Positions 23,189 to 31,557 of a stretch of DNA of 40,807 nucleotides are shown in pieces. Source of the stretch: Streptomyces malaysiensis subsp. samsunensis (GTDB taxonomy: Bacteria > Actinomycetota > Actinomycetes > Streptomycetales > Streptomycetaceae); the NCBI RefSeq assembly GCF_024519315.1, contig NZ_JANIIC010000076.1:1-40807 (forward strand), read 5' to 3'. The translations under genes and the position numbers were made by a program. How positions within the stretch are numbered: the stretch's first letter is position 1; each line of letters begins with the position of its first letter. Below the pieces are notes generated by a model, which did not search any database, had not been told where the DNA came from, and saw only the letters and a list, made by a program, of their open reading frames with translations.

Positions 23189-24517
23189 ATGCCTGAGAAC
23201 AGGCTCCGCCGCGCCCGTGCCCGGGCCGCGGCGGCCATCGGCGCCTCGGCGCTGCTCGGCACCGTGGCGATCGCCGCCGGGCCGGTCGGCAGCGCCCAGG
23301 CGGCCCCGCGGACCCCGGCCGCGGCGGATTGCAGCGCCCCGTACAGAATCGAGCAGAAGCTGGACGGCGGCACCACCTGGCGGATGTGCTGGCACTACGA
23401 GAGCAAGGCCGGCCTCGTGCTCGACGACGTCTCGTACCAGCCCAAGGGCGAAAGCGCCCCGATCAAGGTGCTGACCTCGGCCAAGCTGGGCCAGATCCAT
23501 GTGCCGTACGACGACGGCAGCAATGAGTACGACGACCTCACCGGGCAGAACTTCGCCCAGGGGCTTCAGCAGCTGGACCCGGCCGAATGCCCCGGCGGCA
23601 CCATCAAGACCGTGCGGGTGCCCGGCGCCTGGGACCCCGAGCATCCGAATGTGAAGGGGCTGTGCGCCACCACCCGGGCCCACGGCCACGCCTACCGCAT
23701 GGGCGAGGGGGGCTTCGGCGGCTCGGACAACAAGGTCTACCAGTTGCAGGGCAAGGACCTGCTGCTCTACACCGTCAACCAGGTCGGCTGGTACGAGTAC
23801 ATCACCGAGTGGCGGTTCTCCGGAGACGGCACCATGACCATGCAGGTCGGCGCCACCGGCACGCTCTCCCCGATGGACTACGACGCGGGCGACGGGCGCG
23901 GCTGGCCGATCGGCAAGGGCGCCAAGGACTACGCCACCAGCCACGCCCACAACGTCTTCTGGCGGCTGAACTTCGGGCTCGACGGCTCGCCCAGGAGCAA
24001 GGTCGAGCAGTACGACTCCAAGACCACCGCGACCGCGGGGCGGATCCCCAAGACCAAGACCACCCGCACCCAGGTCACCAAGGAGCTGGCGGGCGACGCG
24101 GCGGCGGCGCGGTGGTGGCGCGTGGTCAGCACGGCGGGCAAGAACAAGGACGGCCATCCGCGCAGCTACGAGATCGTCCCCGGCCACACCACCAAGTACC
24201 AGGGACGTAGTTTCACTAAGCGCGACGTCTATTTCACCGAGTACAACAAGTGCGAGCAGTTCGCCAGCAACAACCTGCGGAACTGCGGCGCGGGGGCCGG
24301 GAAGAGCGTCGACAAGTGGGTCAATGGCCAGACCCTCAAGCACCCGATCGTGTGGGTCAATATCGGGTTCCACCACATCGCCCGGGATGAGGACCAGGAG
24401 CCCATGCCGGTGCACTGGCAGGGCTTCCAGCTGTCCCCGCGCGACGTCACCGCTATGAATCCCCTCACGCCTCCTGCACTGTCCGGACACAACGGCCATA
24501 CAGAAGAGGCAGGTTGA
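23189..24517 (+). CDS. Secreted copper amine oxidase-like catalytic subunit
   Basis: 442 residues from the ATG at 23189 (MPENRLRRAR) with CAGGAG upstream; an upstream extension covers repeat DNA. A signal peptide ends near GSAQAAP. The rest resembles the C-terminal catalytic domain of copper amine oxidases. VNQVGWYEYITEW aligns with the topaquinone site (consensus S/T-x-x-N-Y-D/E-Y/N), keeping the Tyr and acidic residue but with Trp in place of Asn. SHAHNVFWRLNFGLDG supplies the H-x-H copper pair. FHHIARDEDQEPMPVHW supplies the third copper His (usual form THIPRPEDWPVMP). It is shorter than full-length enzymes (over 600 residues) because the N domains are encoded by the preceding gene. Amine oxidase activity is inferred, and the Asn-to-Trp change could alter it. 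Confidence 0.78.
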   Translation: MPENRLRRARARAAAAIGASALLGTVAIAAGPVGSAQAAPRTPAAADCSAPYRIEQKLDGGTTWRMCWHYESKAGLVLDDVSYQPKGESAPIKVLTSAKLGQIHVPYDDGSNEYDDLTGQNFAQGLQQLDPAECPGGTIKTVRVPGAWDPEHPNVKGLCATTRAHGHAYRMGEGGFGGSDNKVYQLQGKDLLLYTVNQVGWYEYITEWRFSGDGTMTMQVGATGTLSPMDYDAGDGRGWPIGKGAKDYATSHAHNVFWRLNFGLDGSPRSKVEQYDSKTTATAGRIPKTKTTRTQVTKELAGDAAAARWWRVVSTAGKNKDGHPRSYEIVPGHTTKYQGRSFTKRDVYFTEYNKCEQFASNNLRNCGAGAGKSVDKWVNGQTLKHPIVWVNIGFHHIARDEDQEPMPVHWQGFQLSPRDVTAMNPLTPPALSGHNGHTEEAG

Positions 24518-24606
24518 TTCGATAGGCAGGACCTGAGTGTCGCACCGCCCCCGCCAGCGCAGTAGTCTGCGGTGATCGTTGAACGGGGGCGGAAGGCGGT
24601 GCACAG

Positions 24607-25848
24607 GTGAGCTCGGGCGGGCTGGAGCTGCCCCCTGGGGACGGTGGTCCCGGGGGTGACGGCTCCACCGACGCACCTCCCGGCGCGGTGTCCCTGGTGC
24701 GGCCGATGGAGATCGGAGCGGAACTGGACTGGGGCGCCGACGCCTGGAGCGAGGTGCGCACACGCGCACGCCGGGCCGGGAGGGCCTATATCTGGCTCAA
24801 TCTCGTGGAACAGCGGCTGCGCGCGGTCGTCAGCGCCGTGCTGCGGCCCATCTATGAACCCGTCCACGGCGAGGACTGGGTCATCGCCGCCGCCGGACCC
24901 GCCGGACAGGAGTGGGTGCAGCGGGCGGTCGCGGTACGGGAGGTGAGCCGCCGCAAGGGCTATCTGCTCGACCCGGCCGACGACAACGTCATCAGCTTTC
25001 TGACCCTCCCGCAGCTGCGGGAACTCCTCGTCCAGCACTGGCCGTGCTTCGAGCCGTACCTCGACGACCGCCGCGAGGTGGAGCTGGTCCTGGACGAGCT
25101 GGAGGTCGCCCGCAATGTGGTCTCCCGCAACCGCGCCCTGTCCGAGACGGTCCTCGCCCAGGCCGAGCGCGCCTCCGCCCGGCTGCTGGAGATCCTCGGC
25201 AGCGGCACCGGCTCCCCCTCCGCCGACCGGCTGCCCATCGACGCCGTCGAGGACCTCGTCGGCGACCGCTACGCCGATGTCGTGGGCGTCCATCCCGACC
25301 GGGTGCGGCTACAGCGCCAGCTGCCCGCCGAGGACCTCTTCGGCAACGCCCGCCGCCTCGACGCCGTCGGCATCGGGCTGAACCTCCTGGTCCAGAACTA
25401 CTCCGGCCGCCGGCTGGTCCGGCTGGCGGAATCCGGCTGCCGGGCCCGGCTGCTCTTCCTCAACCCCGCGAGCAGCGCGGTGCGGCGCCGGGAGCGCGAA
25501 CTGGGCCTGAAGAAGGGCGAGATGAGCCGCTCGGTGGAGATGAACATCCTCCATATGCGGCGGGTGCGCGCCCGGCTGCGGGACCCCGACGCCTTCGAGA
25601 TCCACGTCTTCGACGAAACCCCCCGTTTCACCGCCTACCTGGTCAACGGGGACGGCGCGGACGGCCTCGCGGTCGTCCAGCCGTATCTGCGCAAGGCCCG
25701 GGGCATGGAGGCCCCGGTCCTGGTGCTGCGCGGCGGCGGGCGGGGCAGCGAGGTCGTCCGGGAGGGCGGACCCGAGGAGGGCGGCCTCTTCGGCACCTAC
25801 CGCGAGGAGTTCGAGAGCGTCTGGGCGGACTCCCGGCCGGTGTCCTGA
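24607..25848 (+). CDS. SAV2148 family HEPN domain protein
   Basis: 413 residues from a GTG at 24607 (VSSGGLELPPG). The N-terminal 35 residues are Gly/Pro/Asp-rich. MEIGAELDWGADAWSEVRTRARRAGRAYIWLNLVEQRLR starts the helical HEPN-like region. The centre has ISFLTLPQLRELLVQHWPCF and NRALSETVLAQAERASARLLE. The C-terminal part (AVGIGLNLLVQNYSGRRLV through VFDETPRFTAYLVNGDG) resembles the DUF5919/PLD-like tail of this family. HEPN domains are commonly RNases or nucleotide-binding helical modules, but I do not see a clear R-x4-6-H catalytic motif. It is conserved across Streptomyces and its function is unknown. It marks the end of the core-like region. Confidence 0.75.
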   Translation: MSSGGLELPPGDGGPGGDGSTDAPPGAVSLVRPMEIGAELDWGADAWSEVRTRARRAGRAYIWLNLVEQRLRAVVSAVLRPIYEPVHGEDWVIAAAGPAGQEWVQRAVAVREVSRRKGYLLDPADDNVISFLTLPQLRELLVQHWPCFEPYLDDRREVELVLDELEVARNVVSRNRALSETVLAQAERASARLLEILGSGTGSPSADRLPIDAVEDLVGDRYADVVGVHPDRVRLQRQLPAEDLFGNARRLDAVGIGLNLLVQNYSGRRLVRLAESGCRARLLFLNPASSAVRRRERELGLKKGEMSRSVEMNILHMRRVRARLRDPDAFEIHVFDETPRFTAYLVNGDGADGLAVVQPYLRKARGMEAPVLVLRGGGRGSEVVREGGPEEGGLFGTYREEFESVWADSRPVS

Positions 25849-25930
25849 GGCGTCGGCGGGACCCGGTACGGCCGCCCCGCAAGAAGTCGCCGCGCTGGAG
25901 CGTGCTAGGGGGCTTTTGTCGTGCCCGGGG

Positions 25931-26782
25931 TCAGTGCAGGGCCTCGATGGCCTTCAGGATCAACGCCCGCGCTTCGGCCCCGTACACCGCATGTCGGTGC
26001 AACTCTCCGAACGCCTTGAGGTACTGCACCACCTCATCAGGCGCCGTGATCTTCACGGAAGCCGACAGCGGCTCGTGGTCCACGCGTTCGTCGTCAAAGA
26101 CCGTGAAGGACTCAATGGACCACATGGTCCGCTCCACGGAGGCCGGGATGATCCCCAGCGACACCGAGGGCAGGTCCATCGCTGAGAGCAGCGATCCGAG
26201 TTGCCCGGCCATGACGCCCGCGTCTCCGAGCCGGTATCGCAGCACCGTCTCTTCCAGGAGGATGGCGAAGGTGCGCCCGGGCTGCCGGATGATGGAAGAA
26301 CGGTCCATGCGGGCAGTGACAGCGTCGGCCACATCGTCGGGTAGGCCACGGAACGTGGCGATGGCGCGGAGGAGCGCGGTGGCGTAGCCGGGGGTCTGGA
26401 GGAAGCCGGGAACCACGTTGGAGCAGTACACCTTGAAGTGCTTGGTGCGCTCGAACAATGGCAGGTTTGCCTTCTGGAGCTGCTTGAGCCCTGTGCGCTG
26501 GAGCCGCTTCCACTGGACGTACATGGAATCGGCCTCTCGATTGGCCGCGACCAGGGCGGGCGCCTGCTCCTCGGCCTCGCAGGCACGGCACCAGGCCCGG
26601 AGGTCGTCGTCGGAGGGCGCGGTGCGGGCGTTTTCGATTCGAGAGGATTTCGCCTCGCTCCACCCGCACCGGACTGCCAACTCTCGCTTGGTGATCCCCG
26701 CGTCCAATCGGATTTCGCTGAGCCGCGCAGCGAGCGCTTCACGCGCGGCCTGCACTCTGGATGATGGGGAACTTGGCGGCAT
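25931..26782 (-). CDS. XRE family regulator with DUF5753 (module copy 1)
   Basis: 283 residues. N-terminal XRE helix-turn-helix at about 15-65 (LSEIRLDAGITKRELAVRCG, then WSEAKSSRIENARTAPSD), followed by the DUF5753 domain from about 95 (YVQWKRLQRTGLKQLQ, VVPGFLQTPGYATALLRAIA, FAILLEETVLRYRLGDAGVM, VSLGIIP). DUF5753 regulators such as S. coelicolor Scr1 usually pair with a small DUF397 protein. Here the partners are instead a DUF6879 protein (gap 20 nt) and a small acidic protein. It is the last gene of a three-gene minus-strand unit. The paralogue at 35240 has the same length and gene order. Confidence 0.9.
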   Translation of the reverse strand: MPPSSPSSRVQAAREALAARLSEIRLDAGITKRELAVRCGWSEAKSSRIENARTAPSDDDLRAWCRACEAEEQAPALVAANREADSMYVQWKRLQRTGLKQLQKANLPLFERTKHFKVYCSNVVPGFLQTPGYATALLRAIATFRGLPDDVADAVTARMDRSSIIRQPGRTFAILLEETVLRYRLGDAGVMAGQLGSLLSAMDLPSVSLGIIPASVERTMWSIESFTVFDDERVDHEPLSASVKITAPDEVVQYLKAFGELHRHAVYGAEARALILKAIEALH

Positions 26783-26802
26783 GCTGTTCTGTCGTACTCG
26801 TA

Positions 26803-27324
26803 CTAACGGATCTCGTACTGGTCGTGCGGTACAGCCCGCTCCCAGATGCTCTCAAAGGCATCTGCGTTGCGCTCGACGAGTGCCCTGTCGTCGAAGAACT
26901 CCTCACCGAGCCAGTCGCCATTCCCTGAAAAGTTGTGGACTCGGATCACCTGATTGTCGAAGATCCAGAAGTCGCAGCCGGGCATCAGGAGGTCGGCGGT
27001 TCGGCGGCGGGGCAGCCACCGCACCTGCTCGCCCGCTTCCATGTTGGCGCGAGTCTGGTAGTGCTCCCAGCGGATGTAGTCGCTGACCGGCTCCGAGACG
27101 ACCCGGGCACGGCGTACCGCCACGCCGCGGGCTACGGCGTCCGAGATGTCCTGGTGGAACGGACGCCACCAGGAGGCGCGGTCGTCCCAGTTGACACGGT
27201 CGCCTTCCTGCCATGCCTCGAAGCGCGGATTGCTGTAGTACGTGTCCCGCATCTCCAGGTGAACGGCAGACCGCTTGGCATTGCCCAACTGCTCATCGAA
27301 CGACGTCGGGATGCTCGATGGCAT
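26803..27324 (-). CDS. DUF6879 family protein (module copy 1)
   Basis: 173 residues from the ATG at 27324; a GTG directly before it at 27327 is also possible, and GGGAGG lies upstream. The start lies inside the end of the preceding gene (32-nt overlap), indicating translational coupling. Conserved with the copy at 34731: SAVHLEMRDTY, ARGVAVRRARVVSEPVSDYI, EQVRWLPRR, the pattern PGxDFWxxDxxxxRxxxFSG, and WERAVPHDQY near the end. DUF6879 is a domain of unknown function common in actinomycetes beside XRE-DUF5753 regulators. Its invariant Trp, Arg and acidic positions suggest a folded enzyme or binding domain. A role as effector or antagonist of the XRE protein is inference from context. Confidence 0.85.
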   Translation of the reverse strand: MPSSIPTSFDEQLGNAKRSAVHLEMRDTYYSNPRFEAWQEGDRVNWDDRASWWRPFHQDISDAVARGVAVRRARVVSEPVSDYIRWEHYQTRANMEAGEQVRWLPRRRTADLLMPGCDFWIFDNQVIRVHNFSGNGDWLGEEFFDDRALVERNADAFESIWERAVPHDQYEIR

Positions 27325-27538
27325 CACATGCCTCCCTCAGAATGTGCACCATGCGTGCGGGGATCCGCACGACCGCCTCGTAGTCGGGCAGCGGCCCGGT
27401 GGACCGCACCTCACCCTCCAGCTCCTCGCAAGCCTTCCAGCCCTGGAAGACGAGCTCCTTCTTCTCCTCGTCCACCCACACGCGGGGACAGTTCTTCTCG
27501 TCGGTGTCCGGATCAATGCCGATGAACCGTAGCGCCAT
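27293..27538 (-). CDS. Small acidic module protein, DUF6879-associated (copy 1)
   Basis: 81 residues from the ATG at 27538 (MALRFIGIDPDTDEKN) with GGAGG seven bases upstream; longer in-frame extensions lack a ribosome site. It overlaps the DUF6879 gene by 32 nt. Compared with the 86-residue relative at 34487, the shared pattern is L-x-F-x-G-I-x-P-x-T, W-x-D-E, L-x-x-Q-x-x-K-A-x-E-E, and a C-terminal P-x-x-E-x-x-x-R-x-P-x-x-M. I do not recognise a named family. It is the first gene of the unit. Confidence 0.75.
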   Translation of the reverse strand: MALRFIGIDPDTDEKNCPRVWVDEEKKELVFQGWKACEELEGEVRSTGPLPDYEAVVRIPARMVHILREACDAIEHPDVVR

Positions 27539-27646
27539 GATGCCCTCCAACGCTCTCTTGTTTACACGGACTTGCACCACCGTGGGCCCTTCGAGTGAGG
27601 CCGTCAAGGGCGCGAAGAGGCATCGGACCTCATGAGAAAACTCAGG

Positions 27647-27679
27647 TGCAAGCTGCTGCAAGTTTGTGGCGTCTGCAAG
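27647..27679. promoter_or_regulatory. TGCAAG direct repeats between the modules
   Basis: TGCAAG occurs at 27647-27652 (within CAGGTGCAAG), 27657-27662 (10-bp period) and 27674-27679. This is in the region between the divergent small-acidic-protein gene (-) and the 201-residue-protein gene (+). A TTGCACC half-site in the opposite orientation lies at about 27573. It could be an operator of the XRE protein. This is inference from position and from the similar repeats at 34450 and 36097. Confidence 0.35.
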
Positions 27680-27768
27680 GCCCGGGTTCCTAGCGTCGGC
27701 GGGTACGTAAAGACCCCGGCGAGGTGCTGGTCTCCCGGGGCGCGGCCAACGTCACCAGGAGCGTCAGC

Positions 27769-28374
27769 ATGGCCACTTCTACCGCCCAAGCCTTCCCGTG
27801 GGCGCCGCCGAACGCCATGGACGTCGAGGCGTTACCGGTGGGCGAATGGTGGGATGCCATCTCCGCGCCCACGTCTGTCGCGGACCGAGCCTTGGAACTG
27901 CTCGGCGACCGGTCCGGAGCCGTCATCCAGGACGACACCTACGGCAAGACGTACTGGCTCATCGGCATTGACACCGCCCGTAGCTGGTGCATGCGGCAAG
28001 TCCGCGTCCTTACTGCACTCGCCGACGAGGGCACTCTCCTGGGTGTACCGCCCGTTTCCTGGGGGCCCGAGCACCGGACGCACTGGCGGATCCCGCTCGG
28101 CCCGGACCGGTATCTGACCGATACCAACCGCCTTGCCCGTGCCCTGCGCCGCGCCGTTGACGAGGTCCTCGGTCCGGCACCGGACGGCCGACAGCTGTGC
28201 TACCGCTGCCAGCTCCCCACGGATGAACCGGTCCTCGTCGCGATCGAGCACAGCGGCAGCGTCGCCAGAACGACCGTCTACGCCTGCCCCGCCCACGCCC
28301 GGGACTACTCGCGCGACACGGTGGCTCAGGCCGCCGCGAGGCGCCGCGCCCGCGAGTTCGGAAGGTCCCGATGA
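27769..28374 (+). CDS. 201-residue protein of a repeated accessory module (copy A)
   Basis: 201 residues from the ATG at 27769, with AGGAG nine bases upstream. N-terminal part (1-130): DVEALPVGEWWDAI, RALELLGDRSGAVIQDD, KTYWLIGIDTARSWCMRQVRV, LLGVPPVSWGP and YLTDTNRLARAL. This order of short strands faintly resembles the regulatory half of actinobacterial primase/polymerase-like proteins, but I assign no function. The C-terminal 60 residues contain LCYRCQLPTDEPV and VYACPAHARDYS, a C-x2-C...C-x2-H arrangement that could bind zinc. The paralogue at 36216 is nearly identical, and a diverged one at 39665 lacks the Cys part. The stop overlaps the next start (ATGA). Confidence 0.8.
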   Translation: MATSTAQAFPWAPPNAMDVEALPVGEWWDAISAPTSVADRALELLGDRSGAVIQDDTYGKTYWLIGIDTARSWCMRQVRVLTALADEGTLLGVPPVSWGPEHRTHWRIPLGPDRYLTDTNRLARALRRAVDEVLGPAPDGRQLCYRCQLPTDEPVLVAIEHSGSVARTTVYACPAHARDYSRDTVAQAAARRRAREFGRSR

Positions 28375-28562
28375 CGGCCCCCGAGCAGACCGCCGAGGAG
28401 GCCAAGGGCCCGTCCACCGGCCAGGCATGGCGTACGGCCATCGGGCACGCCGCGGGCTGCCTGGTCTGCTGGACGCCCGGCGTCGAGTGCGAGACCGGGA
28501 GGCAACTGCTCAGCGCCTACGAGGAGGTCATACGGGAGGCCCGCGCGGAGGAGATCGCGTGA
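28371..28562 (+). CDS. 63-residue Cys-containing module protein (copy A)
   Basis: The start at 28371 overlaps the previous gene by 4 nt and the end overlaps the next by 4 nt (GTGA at 28559-28562), so all three genes are coupled. It has an acidic N-terminus (MTAPEQTAEEAKG), a central GHAAGCLVCWTPGVECETGR with C-x2-C...C, and an acidic C-terminal helix (YEEVIREARAEEIA). The Cys spacing could hold a metal. No family recognised. Confidence 0.7.
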   Translation: MTAPEQTAEEAKGPSTGQAWRTAIGHAAGCLVCWTPGVECETGRQLLSAYEEVIREARAEEIA

Positions 28563-28702
28563 AGCACCGATGTGCGGCCACCGGCGAGCGGGCGGCGCTC
28601 TTCGCCTTCCGCGCGGCCGGGCGGGGCCTGTTGCTCGCCGCGGTCCCCGCGCTGCTGGTGCTCGTGGTCCGGCTCTGTCTCGTGAGTACCCCGGCCCCGT
28701 AA
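28559..28702 (+). CDS. 47-residue single-span membrane peptide (copy A)
   Basis: GTG at 28559 within the GTGA overlap; ends with TAA at 28700-28702. A basic N-terminus (MKHRCAATGERAALFAFRAA) precedes one hydrophobic span (GLLLAAVPALLVLVVRLCLV), so it is predicted to be a single-pass membrane peptide. The corresponding copy at 37006 has lost its start codon. Confidence 0.55.
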   Translation: MKHRCAATGERAALFAFRAAGRGLLLAAVPALLVLVVRLCLVSTPAP

Positions 28703-28935
28703 GCCGGGTGGGTCGTTGGTGTTCTGGGCTCCCGTCCCGGACGTGTCGACGCCAGCGGCCCATCCCTTCCAGACACCCTGCGGTCGGTGCAGCCGAAGTG
28801 TGGCCGCCGGCCGCAGGGCAGGCACTCCGGCCCCGACTTGGGGGTCGTGGGCCGGAGTCCCATTCACACCAGCGGTCAACCGACGAATTACCTGACCTGG
28901 AGCTTCGCCGATGGTCGGGTGTGCGGATCCGGCGC

Positions 28936-29427
28936 TTAGTCGGCCTCTCGCCCGCCAGAAGTAACTCGCCGTCTGCGGTAGCCACGAAAGCCCCGGCGCA
29001 GCGCAAGGGCGCACCATATGAACGCTGCCGTCAGTGCGGCTGCGGCCGAGGCAGCCAGCACCGGTGGCTCCGGCCGAAAGCCCAGGGAAAGCCGGGTGCC
29101 CATGAAGGTGAGTATGACTACGAGCGTATCCGGGCCGTGGAGCGGAACCCTGGCGGCGACAGCCCGCAGCGCGGCTGCCGCCGTCAGACCGGTCGCGGTC
29201 CAGGCCAGCAGATACGGCCGCACCTGCCCCGGAGCGGCGAGCGGCATCCCGAACTCATCGGGGCCGGAACGGAACGACGCGCCGGCCCAGCCCAGGCCCA
29301 CCCCGAGGATGGTGACGCCCGCTGCCCACAAGGCATGGCGCCATAGCGGACCAGGCCGCAGGGACGCTTCGTCGCCGTCAGAGCTCGCGCAGTTGTCAAC
29401 GCCGGAGAGGCCGGGCGATTCAGTCAC
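28936..29427 (-). CDS. Four-helix membrane protein of unknown function
   Basis: 163 residues from a GTG at 29427; no good ribosome site, so the start is uncertain. Hydrophobic segments occur at about 30-50, 71-92, 102-117 and 122-145, and the C-terminus is very basic (RRGFRGYRRRRV). No motif is recognised. It lies convergent to copy A of the 1.1-kb module and upstream of a broken regulator gene. Confidence 0.55.
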   Translation of the reverse strand: MTESPGLSGVDNCASSDGDEASLRPGPLWRHALWAAGVTILGVGLGWAGASFRSGPDEFGMPLAAPGQVRPYLLAWTATGLTAAAALRAVAARVPLHGPDTLVVILTFMGTRLSLGFRPEPPVLAASAAAALTAAFIWCALALRRGFRGYRRRRVTSGGREAD

Positions 29428-29585
29428 GGCCAGAAGGACGCGGCCCGGAAGCCGCAGGTTCCCGCCCGAATCGCCGACCGATGCTTTCGCGCCGGCCGAA
29501 AAGCACCGCCGAGGGGTCCTTGCCGGATGCGCTGCCTTCTCAAGGCTGACGGGGCCGGTCTACGGGGCCTCTGTCACGCCCGGAG

Positions 29586-29918
29586 TCAGTGCAGGGTCTC
29601 GACAGCCTTCACGACCAACGCCCGCGCCTCGGCCCCGTACACGGCCATGCTGCGCAAGCGCTGGAATGCTTTCAGGTACAGGTCGATCTCGGAGGGCTGT
29701 GTCACGTTCACCTCGGCGGAGACCAGTTCGACTGACACGAACTTGTCGTCGTACACACTGAACGTCTCCTCCGGCCAGTGCCCCCGCTCTCGCGTCGCCA
29801 TCGGGATGATGCCGAGCGACACTGTCGGTAGCGTGCCCGCACTGAGCAAATGGCCGAGTTGGCCATCCATCGCGTCCGTGTGAGCCATCTGGCAGTACAG
29901 GACGGATTCCTCTATGAG
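29586..29918 (-). pseudogene. DUF5753 regulator, C-terminal half, split by a transposon
   Basis: About 110 codons on the minus strand, from the insertion point to a stop at 29586. They encode EESVLYCQMAHTDAMDGQLG, TVSLGIIPMATRERGHW, FVSVELVSAEVNVTQPSEID and AVYGAEARALVVKAVETLH. It is homologous to residues 175-283 of the XRE-DUF5753 proteins at 25931 and 35240. The N-terminal half lies 4.15 kb away at 34069-34356. Joining the two at one copy of the 9-bp target duplication gives FMILIEESVLYCQM, which is in frame and matches the paralogues' FAILLEETVLRY. Confidence 0.92.
29910..29918. repeat. Target-site duplication, left copy
   Basis: CTCTATGAG, identical to 34069-34077. The two copies directly abut the outer inverted-repeat ends of the 4150-bp composite element. 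Confidence 0.95.
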
Positions 29919-30126
29919 CGGTGTGCATCGTGAAGTCGCAGGTCGCGGGTCTGGTGTGAATGGCGAGTGGGGTACTCGTGCCGGTCGGCGGCCGATGACC
30001 CTGGCGTAGATCATCGGGCGGGTCCGGCTCCGGCGGGATGCCGGGTTCGGCTGCGCCCACGGCCGGCCCCCGCCTACGATCCGTCAGCAGGTCGGCACGC
30101 CGTGAGAACGCGGGAGGGTGCGGGGG

Positions 30127-30573
30127 ATGCAGGAACGGCAGTGGATCACCGATCGGCGGAGCGAGCTGGACACCCTCGCCGAGCAGCTGACCAAGCAGCT
30201 TCAGGAGGTCCAGGCCGAGCGCGATGAACTGGCGATCGCGGAGCGGGTGTTGAACCGCCTGGCCGAGCAGGCCCTCGCCGACGCCGCGACTGTCGCTCCG
30301 GCATCGGCGAAGGTGGCCGGGCGGGCAGTCCTGCTCATCCCGCACCGCGGCGACGCTGCCGACGAGGGCGCGCTGCCGGGCGACTACCGCAAGATCCTGG
30401 CGATCGTGCGGGAGGCCGACGGTCCGGTGCAGGTCAGGGCGGTCGGCGAGCGGCTGGGCCTGGATGCCTCGGTGCGCGGCAAGCTGGAACCTCTGCGGGC
30501 CAAGATGACCAAGCTCGCCGACCGCGGCTGGTTGCACAAGCGGGGCGACGGGCGGTTCACGGCACGTCCGTAG
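30127..30573 (+). CDS. IS accessory protein, coiled coil plus winged-helix-like
   Basis: 148 residues from the ATG at 30127 (MQERQWITDRRSELDTLAEQ) with GGGAGG upstream. Residues 8-60 form a heptad-rich charged coiled coil (LAEQLTKQLQEVQAERDELA). The C-terminal half (YRKILAIVREADGPVQVRAV, LEPLRAKMTKLADRGWLHK, GDGRFTA) looks like a winged helix. It lies inside the IS, 52 nt before the transposase. A DNA-binding or regulatory role in transposition is inferred. Confidence 0.7.
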   Translation: MQERQWITDRRSELDTLAEQLTKQLQEVQAERDELAIAERVLNRLAEQALADAATVAPASAKVAGRAVLLIPHRGDAADEGALPGDYRKILAIVREADGPVQVRAVGERLGLDASVRGKLEPLRAKMTKLADRGWLHKRGDGRFTARP

Positions 30574-30625
30574 TCGCGCGGGGCGCGCCAGTAACTGACG
30601 GTCCCCCGAAGGCAGTTGAGTTTGT

Positions 30626-31465
30626 GTGAAGAAAAACAACAGTTCCGTCGAGGGCCCTGACGGTCTTGTCTACACCGCCCGCCTGCCGCTGTCGAGTGCC
30701 ACCCTGAACTGGCTCGCCGACCTGATACGCGGCCGCCTCAAGAAGATCGGTTCGCGGTGGCGTGCCCTGCCCGCGGGGAACATCGCCACCATCGTGCTGG
30801 CAGTGCTGCGCTGTGACCAGCGGCCCGGCGACCTGGCCGGCGGCAACGGAGTGCACCGCACCACCGTGACCCGATGGGTGAGGGAGGTCGTCGGCCTGCT
30901 CGCCGCCCGCGCCCCACGCCTGGACCGGGCCCTGAAGAAGATCGCCCGAATGGGCGGCGGCATCGTACTGCTGGACGGATCGGTGATCCGCACCCGGCGC
31001 AGAACCGGGAAGGAGAACCGGAAGAACTACTCCGGCAAGAACAAATGCCACGGCCTGCTTGTGATCGCCCTCACCGACGACCGGGGCCGACTGCTGTGGA
31101 TCTCGGCGGCCCGCCCCGGGCGCACCTCGGAGATCACCGCCTGTCGGCACGACCAGCTCACCGCCAAGCTACGGGCGGCCGGACTCGGGGCCATCGCCGA
31201 CCTGGGCTTCGTCGGCCTCGACGACAGTGATCCCGGCGCCGACCCGGCGGTGATCACCGGCTACAAGGCCGCACGCAACCGGCCCCTGACCCGAGGGCAG
31301 AAACTGTCCAAGACGGCACTGGCAGCCGTCCGGGGACCCGTCGAGCACGGCTTCGCCCACCTCAAGAACTGGCGCGTCCTCGGCAAGGTCCGCACCGACC
31401 CGAAGTGGGCGACCGCCCTGGTCCGGGCCCTGCTGGTCCTCACGAACCGCGAAGTCGCCCGATGA
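30626..31465 (+). CDS. IS5-family DDE transposase (DDE_Tnp_4 type)
   Basis: 279 residues from a GTG at 30626. An N-terminal helix-turn-helix (VLRCDQRPGDLAGGNGVHRT, then TVTRWVREVVG) is followed by the catalytic core: first Asp in GIVLLDGSVIRT, second Asp in IADLGFVGLDD, and Glu in GPVEHGFAHLKNWRVL. The RNRPLTRGQKLSK and KVRTDPKWA blocks are typical of the HARBI1/IS5 group. It appears intact and could mobilise both IS copies. Confidence 0.92.
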   Translation: MKKNNSSVEGPDGLVYTARLPLSSATLNWLADLIRGRLKKIGSRWRALPAGNIATIVLAVLRCDQRPGDLAGGNGVHRTTVTRWVREVVGLLAARAPRLDRALKKIARMGGGIVLLDGSVIRTRRRTGKENRKNYSGKNKCHGLLVIALTDDRGRLLWISAARPGRTSEITACRHDQLTAKLRAAGLGAIADLGFVGLDDSDPGADPAVITGYKAARNRPLTRGQKLSKTALAAVRGPVEHGFAHLKNWRVLGKVRTDPKWATALVRALLVLTNREVAR

Positions 31466-31557
31466 CCGACGATCTTCACCAAAGTCACCTGCCAGCGACC
31501 AGCACGAGCATCCCGACGCCCACACCCCCGTGACCAGCAACTTCAACTTGCACACCG

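Larger units (their letters stand above)
27757..28866 (+). repeat. 1.1-kb direct repeat, copy A
   Basis: This segment, carrying three small genes and 160 bp downstream, recurs nearly base for base in the same orientation at 36204-37312 (offset 8447 bp, 8446 after one indel). Similarity ends abruptly after CCCATTCA at 28866 and 37312. Weaker similarity continues for about 60 bp upstream. Confidence 0.95.
29919..31557 (+). mobile_element. Complete IS5-like insertion sequence (copy 1)
   Basis: 1639 bp from the left inverted repeat (CGGTGTGCATCGTGAAG, 29919 onward) to the imperfect right inverted repeat ending GCACACCG at 31557. Matching the first 26 bp, left against right, gives about 21 identities. 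It contains an accessory ORF and a DDE transposase on the plus strand. About 200 bp at the left end before the first ORF are non-coding. Confidence 0.85.

Noticed and set aside
24535..24570. -10-like TAGTCT upstream of the HEPN gene
   Set aside because: No acceptable -35 at the right distance; left unannotated.
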